Source: Xiphophorus maculatus | Lineage: Eukaryota; Chordata; Actinopteri; Cyprinodontiformes; Poeciliidae | Direction: 5' to 3' | Length of the DNA stretch: 64,000 nt | NCBI RefSeq assembly: GCF_002775205.1 | Contig: NC_036457.1 | Location: 3,284,475 to 3,348,474, forward strand | Shown here: positions 21,301-48,182 of the stretch, piece after piece | How positions within the stretch are numbered: position 1 is the stretch's first letter | How the letters are laid out: each line of letters opens with the position of its first letter | Program-made: the position numbers and the translations under genes | Notes under the pieces: model-generated | The model's database searches: none | Seen by the model: only the letters and a program-made list of their open reading frames with translations | What the model was told of the DNA's origin: nothing

Positions 21301-23357
21301 TGTTTCAACAATAAAAGGGGCATTTAGAGGCTGAAGTATCCAGATCATCTCAGATTAGGATTAATCTGGACCTGCTCTTCTACTGGGTATGAAAAATACT
21401 GAAACAAAAATAAAAACATCACCTCTTACAACAAACTGACAGAGATGTTTAAGAAGTTTTTTAACAGTCGGAGTTTGAATATTTCAGTAACTATATAAGC
21501 TTAAAGAGAAAGTGCAGTGTCAGAAAGTGGTGATAAAATGTAAAGAACGTGTTTTAGTAAAACCTAACGTGTGTGTGTGTGTGTGTGTGTGTGCGTGTGT
21601 TGGTGTGTGTTGAAGGGTACCAGTGTGAATATAAGAAGCGGACAGGGAAGAAACCAGACGGTTGCGCCATCACCTTTAAATCCTCCCGCTTCTCGCTCGT
21701 CTCCTCAACGCCGGTGGAGTTCTATCGCCATGGCGACGCCCTCCTGAATCGGGACAACGTGGGCATGGTGGTCGTGCTGCAGCCAAACGCCGGCGCCGCC
21801 CGGTCCGACGCGTCCTGCTCCATCTGTGTGGCCAACACTCACCTGCTCTACAACCCTCGCCGTGGCGACATCAAGCTGGCTCAGCTGGCCATCCTATTGG
21901 CCGAGATCGGCCGGCTGTCCCGCCTCCCTGACGGCTCCACCAACCCAGTGATCCTCTGTGGGGACTTTAACTCGGCGCCGTGGAGCCCACTGTACCACTT
22001 CCTGATCACAGGCTCTCTGAAGTACAAAGGGATGCAGATTAACATGGTGAGACGAGACTAAACGATTAATCATGATTAATCAATTATTGACATCATCGTC
22101 ATCTAAATTAGTTATCAAATAATTATTAACTTCAGAATAAGAAAAAATCTGCAGAATGTCTATTTCTTCCAATTAATTAATTATTCACTAGAATAATCAA
22201 TTACTAAAATAATTGTTAGTTGCAGCTTTACATGGTTTTATTTCTCTAACACATGTAATCATAATAATAAATCTTGTGAATCATTCTGTGTGAAATGAAA
22301 GTCCTGACTGAGTTCTCATGTTGTGAAGGTGTCGGGTCAGGAAATGAGTCCCAGAGGTCACCGTTTCCTCACCCCTCCCATCTGGTCCCCCGGACTGGGA
22401 ATCAACCAGTGCTGCCAGTATGAGAGCAAACCAACAGAGGAGCCGCGTCCCAGCAGCCCTGCAGGTGAAACCCGATTCCTCTCCATTCAGACTGGACCAG
22501 CTCACTCAGTCTGAACCTGGACCGGTTTCAGCTCATTTAATGTGAACTTGAACCGGTTTCAGCTCATTTAATGTGAACCTGGACCGGTTTCAGCTCATTT
22601 AATGTGAACTTGAACCGGTTTCAGCTCATTTAATGTGAACCTGAACCGGTTTCAGCTCATTTAATGTGAACCTGAACCGGTTTCAGCTCATTTAATGTGA
22701 ACCTGAACCGGTTTCAGCTCATTTAATGTGAACCTGAACCGGTTTCAGCTCAGCTCTGCTTTCTGCCTCAGCTGTGGAAGGAGGAATCTCTAACCTGACG
22801 GTTGAAGATCCGGCCCCTGGAGTCTCAGCTGATGTTACCAGGTAACCAGATGATCAGGCTTTAAGCCAATCAGAGCAGTGTGAGGCCAGGTGTGTGTCCT
22901 GAACGATTCTGACCTCTGACCTCTGATCATAGGTCAGAGCCGAACTGCTCCAGATACAGGATCAAACATGACCTGAAGCTGCAGTCGTCTTACGGGCACC
23001 GCCTGCTGCCGGACGGCCGCCCTGAGGTCACCACCAGCCATTCACGCACATCCCTGACCGTGGACTACATCCTGTACAGCTCAGGTACACACACACCCAC
23101 ACACCCACACACACACTTACACTTCTTGTCCTGTCATTATTAGTAACAGTTTCCTGTTCTCTCTCGGCTCTCCTTTATTAGATATAAATGCAACGCCTTT
23201 ACTTCCTGGTGGGCGGGGCCTCCAGCTGCTGAGCAGGCTGTCATTGGTTGGCCAATCAGAGCTGGAGGAAATCCACAGACTTCCCAACTGGCACCACTCA
23301 TCGGACCATCTTCCTCTCCTGGCCAGCTTCCGCCTTGGTCCAGACAGTTTCACATGA
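12335..23357 (+). CDS. angel2: ANGEL2, CCR4/EEP-family RNA phosphatase-nuclease
   Basis: Coding exons: 12328-13115 (ATG at 12335), 13517-13728, 20759-20828, 21616-22046, 22329-22464, 22772-22841, 22933-23084, 23182-23357 (TGA). All junctions keep phase, giving about 675 aa. An extra first exon, 11406-11437 (32 nt, MYTQQEHGEF), also fits the phase at 12328 and would add 13 residues. The EEP core is complete: VMSYNILSQD, the metal-binding Glu in LCLQEVQEDH, NTHLLYNPRRGD, CGDFNS, TVDYILYS and SSDHLPLL. Human ANGEL2 is reported to remove 2',3'-cyclic phosphates from RNA ends. ANGEL2 rather than ANGEL1 is supported by VSGQEMSPRGHRFL, PEVTTSHSR and the VASH2 neighbour. The N-terminal ~260 residues (Pro/His-rich, then charged) are longer than in the 544-residue human protein. 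One intron is 7 kb and contains tRNA copies and mobile DNA. Confidence 0.93.
13976..14048 (-). tRNA. tRNA-Thr (anticodon TGT)
   Basis: 73-nt cloverleaf on the minus strand: acceptor stem GGCCCTA pairs with the 3' end, D arm GCTCAGTGGTTAGAGC, anticodon loop CTTGTAA (TGT, reads ACA, Thr), T arm with GTTCAAATC. A and B boxes are intact. A run of seven T follows within 15 bases on the minus strand as Pol III terminator. Identical in sequence to the plus-strand copy at 35356. It lies antisense inside an ANGEL2 intron. Confidence 0.93.
14041..14125. repeat. Duplicated tRNA 5' flank, copy 1
   Basis: The start of the tRNA and its upstream flank (GGCCTCACCTGAGCAGAGGT and onward) recur with few changes at 20463-20545. 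This shows that tRNA plus flank was duplicated within the intron. Confidence 0.8.
15257..15339 (-). pseudogene. tRNA-Thr (TGT) with 10-base insertion after nucleotide 8
   Basis: All 73 tRNA bases are present and match the intact copies, but ten extra bases (15322-15331) sit between the acceptor strand (GGCCCTAT) and the D arm (AGCTC). In tRNA sense the junction reads AGCT-AACTTT-AGCT, so AGCT is doubled around AACTTT. The insertion widens the A box to B box spacing only from the 5' side, but it disrupts the position 8-9 connector and should prevent a normal tRNA fold. A T-run terminator follows. The same AACTTT is found at the edge of the insert in the next copy (17017). Confidence 0.85.
16160..16346 (-). 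mobile_element. tRNA-derived SINE, copy 1
   Basis: In minus orientation the head is tRNA-like: GTGGTGGCGTAGTGGTTAGC (A-box region) and GGGTTCGACTCCC (B box), followed by a body ending in an Alu-free tail that reads CCCCTGGAGGGGT then T/A-rich sequence. It is flanked by a 13-base target duplication, CCCAAACAATTTT, at 16147-16159 and 16347-16359. A second copy of the same family with its own target duplication is at 60223-60418. I do not assign a family name. Confidence 0.85.
16952..17016 (-). pseudogene. tRNA-Thr (TGT) fragment, 5' end split off
   Basis: Nucleotides 9-73 of the tRNA-Thr(TGT) are present and match the intact copy; the first eight (GGCCCTAT) are missing and replaced by AAAGTTGGGG (plus strand). 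The missing eight bases with the usual upstream flank occur 3.4 kb away at 20463, so the gene has been split by an insertion. Confidence 0.88.
17908..19605 (-). CDS. Six-exon gene of unknown function carried by the insert
   Basis: Minus-strand exons, all phase 0: 19605-19456 (ATG directly at the acceptor), 19350-19264, 19140-19015, 18845-18675, 18591-18487, 18385-17908. Residues 1-50 are basic (MSTKPKSHKG, RQKKWHDIYQK). Exon 2 has two Cys pairs (EKCPMQV, CDCGFH). Exons 3-4 are Pro/Ser/Ala-rich, with repeats of A-P-S-T-Q-P. Exon 5 is acidic and Leu-rich. Exon 6 encodes VSCIVALWQNL, RSPKKRQEF and QWPDCCRLVETIF, then hits TAG at 18079-18077. The overlapping frame continues to 17908 with a CKKC-GHSQY-YC zinc-ribbon-like end, so a one-base frameshift (or an unseen splice) separates the halves. 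It resembles predicted teleost proteins of unknown function that I recall only loosely. I give no function. A possible 5' UTR exon with donor GTGAGT lies near 20012. Confidence 0.6.
18690..18845 (-). repeat. Coding minisatellite (18-bp units)
   Basis: Within exon 4 of the insert gene, 18-base units reading GCTCCCTCCACCCAGCCA and close variants repeat about eight times and encode A-(A/P)-S-T-(Q/L)-(P/S). The frame is kept through all units. Confidence 0.8.
20193..20357 (-). promoter_or_regulatory. 57-bp repeat x3 with CCAAT boxes, probable promoter of the insert gene
   Basis: Three near-identical 57-base units start at 20193, 20250 and 20307. On the minus strand each carries GGCCAAT, a second CAATG word and GTCCGCGCTCACAATGG. 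They sit about 600 bases upstream of the insert gene's ATG, in a CpG-richer patch. The repeats are seen directly; promoter use is inferred from the CCAAT boxes and position. Confidence 0.6.
20463..20545 (-). repeat. 5' fragment of split tRNA-Thr plus duplicated flank
   Basis: 20463-20470 are the first eight tRNA bases (GGCCCTAT in minus sense), followed by the same upstream flank found beside the intact copy at 14041-14125. It is the partner of the fragment at 16952-17016. Confidence 0.85.
21569..21610. repeat. GT microsatellite running up to a 3' splice site
   Basis: (GT)12 at 21569-21592, then interrupted GT words, ending in TTGAAG at 21610-21615, which is the acceptor of the ANGEL2 exon at 21616. 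The usual pyrimidine tract is missing. Confidence 0.85.
22521..22753. repeat. 31-bp minisatellite in an ANGEL2 intron
   Basis: Seven full units of 31 bases (starting ACCGGTTTCAGCTCATTTAA) begin at 22521, 22552, 22583, 22614, 22645, 22676 and 22707, and a partial eighth at 22738. They differ only at C/T and G/A positions near the unit end. The array fills most of a 307-base intron. Confidence 0.92.
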
Positions 23358-26300
23358 AGGAAAAACTGGATTCAATCCAACCTTTAGAAAAAAAATCTGT
23401 TTAATTTGTTTCAGAAAACTGAAACAAATAACATCTTGTATGGTTTTAAATAGAGAAGAATTTTTATTGCTGCCGCTCGTACGTTTCCATACGGAGTTCA
23501 GAATTTGCACAAAGACTTTATAATTTCATGTCTCCATGGTGATGCATTTACAAAATAAGTTTAGAAAATATATTTGCAGACATGCTGACCCCGAACATTT
23601 AAAAAAAAAAACCCAAGATGCTAAGTTCAATATGCAGAAATGAACCAACATGTTTGACTTAGACAACAAATTTCATCATAAATATGATGAAATTTGTTTG
23701 TTTATTATCTAGTTGGATTTTTGTTTATTATAGATTGATGGCAGCTGATGAAAATTCAGATTCATCATCTTCTTTGCTCCACTGATAACATTTAATACTC
23801 ACATCAGTCAGAATATTTTTCATTTCCCTTTGGGATCAATAATGCATTTTTGAATTGAATTTGACTGAATGGAGATGGTTTGTTTTTTTGTTTGTTTGTT
23901 TTTTTTTCTAACTTTAAAAATTTGAGGTTAAATGTATTTGTAAAATGATACGTTTAACACATTAGCTGCTGGTCTAACACCAGGAATTATGCAGTTAAGT
24001 GTGTTTTATTTTATTTTACTGTCATGTTTTATAAGTTAATGTGCCAAAACTAAGAACATTGCTATAAGATCATCTGTTTATTATTTTATGAGTTTTAATT
24101 CTTTTTATTACCAGTAAGAGAATGATCCATGCATCTCATCATCGTATTTGGAAAACGTTCTGTTAGCTGAATGAGTTCCAGTTCATCTGAAGCTGTTATC
24201 ATTTTTAATGCATCACTTTATCCTGGTTTGCAACGAGACGATGGTTTGGACTCTGTGTATTTTTCTACTGTTTTGTTTGCCAGTTTGGGGAAGTTTACAG
24301 TTTGTAAATAATAAATTAGTATTTTTACACCCAGCTGCAGTTTGCTTATTGATGCAAGTATTTTCTGCTTTAGACTGCAGGATGTTGTCGCTGTCAGACT
24401 GTGGTCAAACCAAGGGTAAATGTTTCACACAGATTTTCACCTGGAGGAAAGTCTGGTTTCATTCTGTTAGAATTAAGTCGGGGTTAAGGGCTAGAGTTAT
24501 GAAACAACCCAATCAGAGAGAATTTGGACAAACGTTTTGATTTTCCTCAGCTCCCCTCAGAAATGCTGCATCGCTGGATCTGCTACCTGCCATACTTACA
24601 AACGCTCTACACAGGAACAGAAATGAGCTTCCAACTGTTAGTTACTGAAGACATTTAACCAGTCCTTCAGCTGTGGTGCTGAACAGCACATGTATGATAG
24701 AAAGAAGCTTGAAAGGTCAATAAGACTTTGAATGTTTATTGTGTTGCCACTAGATGGCAGCAGACAACCTAATTCACTTGAAATGGTGCCAAGGAAACGA
24801 TGAGACTGTCATCTATCCAAAGAAATAAACACTGTGGAGCATAACGTTTACAGAACATAACTGATCTGCTTTCATTTACAATTCAAACAAAATATTGCAT
24901 GTTGAAAATATTGACTACCATTCTGATAAAGGTTTTTTTATGGGTATGAGCCAAGTCCTTATTTTTGCTGAGCAGATGTTCTTCAATCTTTGAGGTTGGA
25001 AGGTCTCTCTGCCATCACCCTAATCCTTCATTTCCTCCACAGGTTCACTGGAAGATTCAAGGCTTTTACACAGATGCTAGAAGTTTGTAATATATTTTAA
25101 AATCATTGCAGTATGAAGTTTTTTTTTCTTTCATGTAGTACACAAAGTGTTACGTATTCATAGTGTGACTATGAATACGTATATATGAATATGTATAGGA
25201 TGATGTAATATACACACATACTATAGAATGTTTTTTTACACATGTAGCTGGTCTATAGTGTGATTCATTTGTGTATCTTTCTGTTCAGTAATACGTGGAT
25301 TCTCAGATATTTGTATAAAGGTAAAGAAAATCTGCTGTGAAAAAATTTTAAACTGATTAAAACTTCAGACTTTAATTGTGTCGCCTTCACTCTGGAGGAA
25401 GAGATGCAACTTCAGTCACCGGTCTAAATGTCTGAAGTTTGTAGTTTTGAACGGATTTTACTAAAATATAGGATTAATAAACTATATTCATTCATTCATT
25501 GGTCTGAGGGACTTGTCATCTTTACATAAGAGCCCCCCTCCCTCCCAGCATCAAACATCACGTTCAGGCTGCTGACACACAGCAAGGTAAACCTTCCTGC
25601 CTCTAAATCCTTAAAATGGAGCAGAGATGAGAATTGAGGGATTATTTCTATAAGTCTGCGGCCTCCATGAGCCTCGCTGGAACACGCTCACATCTGCAGT
25701 TTGACATAAGCTGATTATTTTATCAGAAGCCAGGACACGGTGCAGCACAGTGTTGGCGTTTCCTGACTGGCTTTCTCTCCTGTTAATTTTGACAAACTTT
25801 CCTGCTTGGTTCATTTTTTTAACAGTCAATTTATGGTTGAGTTTCCTCATCACAAGACAAACATTTAACTCAGATGTAGCCCTTTTCTTCATAGACTCAT
25901 CAATAGTAACTACATTCACTAAAATAACTAGAGTTGGTAGAAAGGATCTGTTATAGTGTTGGAAGGGTTAGATTTAGGAACCTTCAGTGTTGCTGAGCCA
26001 GTGGATTTTTTCTAAAGACTGAGCATAATGTGAGTGAAAACTTGAAGAGGGATTTCATGAAATCTGTAAAAGATACAAAGAAGCTGAAATAAACAGAAGT
26101 AGAGGAACATGTTCCGAAACCTTCTACATAGAAATGAAGAACTCCTGCTGAAAAACATAGATTTATTTTTTATTAAAACAACACATGCTGCTACATTTGG
26201 AGATAAAAACAGTGGATGTAACAGTAGGAGAGGAACAATGATAAATTACCAGGTTTCACATTTTTGCTTATTTATCTCCAGAGTACAAAACGACACAGGA

Positions 26301-29052
26301 AACTCGGTAAAAACCGACAAAACTCGTTTTCAAAGCTGTTCAGTCCGTCAGACTTTATGGGTGTTTGATTATATTTAGAAGCGGTGGAGGGTTTGAGTTG
26401 TACACACACATGCAGATGTCTGCTTCGTCACGTCGAACTGGAGCGTTATTAAAGGCCGACTCCAGAGTCAGGCATGAAGAAACTACTTCAGTCCAAAACA
26501 AAGCTAAAGTTCAAACATCAAGAGAATATTTAAAGTAAAAAATTTTTTGCACCCATAATGAAAAACATAACAAAACAAAGAAAATCAGATTTAAATTTGA
26601 TTTGTTAACACACTGCTGAGGCACTGGTAATGCTGGATATGATTTCTAAGTTTGATTTCTCCAAGAGATAGTTTGAAATCTTTTTTCATGAAGTTGTGCA
26701 TCTTTGTTTGGTCAACCAGTCTCATGTTTTAGTTAATAGAAGTTAGAGCTGTTGATCTGGTTTAAAGCTGGAACAAGCTGTCCTCCTCCAGCATGTAGCT
26801 GGTTGTTGTTATGCTGGCATCAGTTCCTGACGAAACGTTGGTATCAGCACTTAAACAACTGAAAGGCTTCAGATGAAACACTCGCTACAACCACAAAGTG
26901 TTTCCTTTTGTAACAAAAGCGTTTCATTCAAAATCAGAGTACAATCAAAGCAAATATCCTAAACAGACTTGAGTCAAACAAAAGAAAACATTCAGATTCT
27001 TTTGAAGCTGCTTCACGCAGGAAAGTAAAAGATGCGAAACTTTTCAAAATGTAACATTTCTGTGTACTTCTTTACGCTAACAAAGTCCCAGATCGACACC
27101 AGAAACGTCTGAGTTTGTTCACAGCACCGACATAAAAGCTCAGAATGAATCAGAATGTTTGTTCAAACAGGAAACAGTCACTGAGGAAGACTTGGTTTTT
27201 GTTTCGTCTCTGCTAACAGCTGCTGCATAGCTTTTAGCTTTAAATGTTTCTTTTGGCAACTAAATGCACTGGTTCTGATGGAAAAACATGATGTGAAACA
27301 TTCAAAGAAAAGTCATACATTAATCAATTTATGTAACCAAGACACAAAGTATGTACTGTATGTATATGTATATAAATGTTTTATGAATATTTTCATGTTT
27401 AATTCTTAAAACATCTTGAAAGATGAGGGTTTTTTCAAATTGAAATATAATCTAGTTTGTTGAGCTAATAAAGTCAAGGGAAAAAGACGATTATAATCAA
27501 TTTTAATCAACAGTTCAGTCATGAGAAAAACTAAGTACACCCTTCCATGTGACTTATATGTTCTGGAGTTTAACCCATTTGATCAGAACCGGGTCATCAG
27601 CAGGACAACGACCCAAACACAGCAACACATCCATCAACAGAATGGACGAAAAGAAATAAAGAAGCGGCCTAGTCAAAGTCTAGATATCAAGTTCCTTACG
27701 TAGAACTGATCAGTTCATTAGGACTGATCTGGGGTCAGACTCTGAGGTCAACAGGTCAACTCCGCTTCATTAGTTTATTAAGGTAAGACTTGAATCTGTT
27801 GGCGAAGGAAGTGACTTCCTGATGTGAGCTCAATGAACTTTAACATCTGGGTCTGATATGTAAGTAATGTTAGCACGTTAGCATGCTAACGTGTTAACAT
27901 GCTAACGTGTTAACATGAATCAAAACGTTTTGATGAAATAAAACTGATTTTCAAGCTTCTGTGCTGTGATTGGTGGAAGGCATCGACAGGAGAACCCAAA
28001 CATCCGGCCAGACTTGACCTGACTGGACCGTTCAGACCCTCCTACACACACACACACACACACACACCCACACCCCCACATAGGTGTGTGAATCAGTGCA
28101 AACAGTACTGAGTTTCTCTGGGATCAACTCTCTCTCCTCTGTTACAGAGATCTACCTTTAAATGAAACTTTATGGATTCATAAACATCTTCAAACGGCGC
28201 TGACCGCATCACTTCCTGTTTGGTTCCTCTGAACCTCAATCTGTTCACTTTCCAGCCGTTGGTGGAAGGTTTGAAAATAAACTTTGACCTTTTCACCATC
28301 AGGATGATGAAGCTCCTTCCCATGCAGAACCTTTAGAGGGAAAAATATTCGGCTCTGAACATAAAAAGCTAATTTCTTCTTAACTTGGCAGAAAGTGAAG
28401 CTTAAATCATTTAAAGGTCAAATCTTCTGATTCGTGTCAGCAGACGGACGCTGCTGCGCTCTGATAATAAATCTCTTTCTATCTCTCCAGCTTCATCTTC
28501 CTCCTCTTTCTGTTCTGACTCTTTAGTTCTTTTTGCATAATTGATCCAACATGCTCTCCTAATCTAACCTGCCTACAGTGATTAATGCATATCAAAGTGT
28601 GTTTAGCCAGATTATTTGGACTCCTGTTCGTTTTGAATTCCATTATATTCAGAGTTTTACTTGTTTAGTATAATTTTTGGTCCAACTCCTGGAGAGACGT
28701 TTTAAATCCGATAACCGTTCTGAGAATCTTTCATGATGAAAAACTCTAAAATCCAGCCATGATTTTTCTTTAAACCCCGCCCCTTTAAGAAAGGACCGCC
28801 CCCAACCAGACGGTTCAGCTGTCACTGCTGCCTCAGAGGCAGGCATTCAGCTACATGACAGGAAGTGACCTAGACGAGCTTCCTGTCAGGAATGAAGAAT
28901 GGCTACCAGATTCAGTCCAAAACTACTTTACTTCTGATTTGAGCCGGACGCAGTTGCAGTGACCTGGTCCATGGCAGCGATGACAGCAGGTAGACCCCAG
29001 GCTGAGAGGGGGCGGGTCAGGGCGGGGCGGGGTCAGAGGGCAGGGGGGTTCG
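23358..29052. other. Region between convergent ANGEL2 and VASH2 3' ends
   Basis: No coding exon found. The left part is probably ANGEL2 3' UTR (AATAAA at 24310-24315 and near 24826). The right part is probably VASH2 3' UTR on the minus strand. Around 23828-23870 the words CCCTTTGGGATCAATAA and TTTTTGAATTGAATT recall the 3' tail of fish LINEs; I see no LINE body. A palindromic cluster of GTTAGCATGCTAAC words lies at 27861-27916, and a CA microsatellite at 28044-28066. Confidence 0.5.
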
Positions 29053-45696
<16,644 letters not shown>

Positions 45697-45780
45697 CGGT
45701 CCCAGTAGCCGATTCTCAGCCAGCTACAGCCGCTTTTTGCTGCCGTTCAGACAGTCCATACTGGCATAGTGAAGGCAGAC
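45697..45780 (-). promoter_or_regulatory. VASH2 5' UTR with short uORF
   Basis: A good acceptor (TTGCTCTCTCATCAG) ends at 45781, so the coding exon likely begins at 45780 with an 84-base 5' UTR. It contains a seven-codon upstream frame at 45767-45747 (MPVWTV, stop), 51 bases before the VASH2 ATG. Such a uORF could lower translation of the main frame. Confidence 0.55.
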
Positions 45781-48182
45781 CTGATGAGAGAGCAAAAGCA
45801 TAAGAGATTAGGGGAACATATCTGGAATATAATCTACATATATCTTGGTGAAGTTTATGAAACCCAAAGTAAGAATAAGACCCATGCTGATCCATCATAA
45901 TGGGCAATATCCACCATATCCCCTACTCCAACATCTCTCTGCCCAGCTTTCTAACCATACTGCCAGTAAAAGTAAAGTAGATGGATTTGCCTCCTTGGTC
46001 GTAACATAACATTACTAAATAAAATTAAAAAATTACATTTCATTGGGTTTTATAATATCATAATGTTCTGAAAAACCTAATTATGTGCTTTCAATGCTGA
46101 AGTAAATGCTTAAAATGTTTCACACTGTATGTAATACCTTTACTTTTTAAAGTGGATTTGAAATGTTTTCTGGCCAGTCATCTAAAAAGATTCAGTTGAG
46201 TTTCTGAGGGATTTTGCTGGTATTTTCAATTCAGTCTGAAGCTCAAAGACCTGGGCTATGTGGAGTTATTTAGAAGAAACACAGCATTACCGCTCATAAA
46301 ACAAAAAAAACTTATTAAATACATTTAGAAGGCAAAATTATTTGTGACAGCAACAACTGACCAATACACGATAGTCTAGTTAATATTTAATGATAACTGT
46401 TATTAAAAACAATTTTGGTGACAAAATAACATTCTAAAAGCCATAAACTGAATTATATTAAAACCAACGTTTTAAGAGGAGTTTTCTCTATATAAATACG
46501 ACCAAATATGCATGTATATATTATTTCAGTAACAGAAACTGCAACTAAATTGACTTAACGACAGAAAATGCATACATTGCTAAGATGTACGATAACAAAA
46601 AATACAGAAAAGTTAATTTCTGCATCAGTTTTTCCTTCTTACTTGAACCGTATCCGCGGAAATATTCCAACCGTTATTAATCCAAGCCTACCGTTCTTTC
46701 GAAAAGGGCTCCGACTTCACACCGTCGACGGCCTCCAAGCTCTAAAATACATTTTTACTAAAATAAACCCTCTTTAAGAGGAGGTGGGTTCCATTCATAA
46801 AAAAGGCGACCGTGTCCACTCCAGGCTGGAAAGTCTTGTTTTGGACCTAGGCTTTGTAACTTCAACCTTTTTTGAAGTTGTCAAGCTTCCAAGCAGTAAC
46901 GGTCTTTTAAATGGAATTCCGGCAAGTTTACTTTCAAAATAAAATCTCGGAGGGATTTATTTTCTTGTCATGGCGTAAAATTGTTTAAAGCTCGCTCGCA
47001 AATAAGTTGTATGACACATCACATGAGGTTATAAATAAACATCTAAATTGTTATCCACAATGCGTAAGGTTAAGCAATGTACCCCTTTTATTCTGAAATT
47101 CTCATCCAGAAGTTCAGTTGGTTCCGCTCCTTACTTGACGGCGCTCTTCTATCTTTGGTCTCAGTACACTGCAGGGGCCGCTGCCTTCCACCAGCCCAGT
47201 CCTGGGTAACCTCCTCCTCTGTGCATTGCCTTCCGTTAGCAGGCTTTAAATCGCCTCGGTATCCGCTGTCTATTCGGAAAATTTGATTTCATCATGATAA
47301 AAGTCTTAATAAGCCCGTCACATGATTAAATCACTGGAGATAACGCAGCTCCTCTGGCGGATACCTGGCGATCTCTTCTGCTCCTCGAATACCCAGCAGT
47401 TACCAAAGCTAGGCGGGTTCTAATTGGTTGAGCTAACAAAGAGGGGCGGGACTTACATGGTCGTTTACCAAATTTGGAACTGATGCGATACTCTGATTGG
47501 TTGATTTTGTCAACAAGTGATAAATCTGCAACAAATGTAATTTTTTTTTTACTCCTGGATTGTAACTGTTGATTTTGCATTAGGAGGTTATTGTCTTTCT
47601 GTTCGTATAAATTAACCTGATTATTATGAAAATAAAAAAAAAACACTGCACCGTCCACACACACAAACACACGCACGCACACGCACACACACGCACAGAG
47701 AGAGAGAGAGAGAGACAGAGAGAGATACATATTTGAAGGCTGGGTCAAGACAAAAGGAAAAAGATATGCACAGACAAAATCTTACAGAGTCCTTATTCTT
47801 TTTTTCTATTTTCAAGTATTTCATGACAAAAACATGCAGGTTTGATTTATCATTTTATATTGATTACTTTAGCAATAACTGCAAATAGTGGGGAACTATT
47901 TTGACAGTCATAACCTGACCCGCATCTCCCCTGGTGGACAAAAAAGTCCTGTGCAGTCACACAAGACGAGATGGATTGTTAATTTGTTTGATAAGCATTT
48001 TTTATTGTGTGTTTTAAGACAACATTTTTAATATAGTTTTACATTTTAAATTGAAATAGTTCATGTGTGAAACTGTCTTCAAAGTCTATACCCTAAAAAT
48101 AAAGTTAATGTATTGTGTTTAAGTTGCTTTAAAAATCTTATTCCACTTTTTTCCTATTAAACTAACCAAAATACCAGTTTGG
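45781..48182. other. Upstream region of VASH2
   Basis: Probable VASH2 promoter and non-coding first exon(s). Minus-strand donor-like sites GTAAGA (about 46630) and GTAAGG (about 47130) each follow CpG-containing, GC-richer sequence, so either patch (46640-46900 or 47130-47300) could be exon 1. A CA/CG-rich microsatellite followed by a GA tract lies at 47650-47726. Minus-strand AATAAA at 48006-48001 probably ends the Ig receptor gene to the right. Confidence 0.45.

Noticed and set aside
22521-22753. CRISPR-like regular repeat
   Set aside because: Units are directly adjacent with no spacers, in a eukaryotic intron; it is a minisatellite.
24208-24540. 110-aa plus-strand frame with a hydrophobic start
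   Set aside because: Lies in the ANGEL2 3' region, no recognisable domain, and AATAAA occurs inside it.
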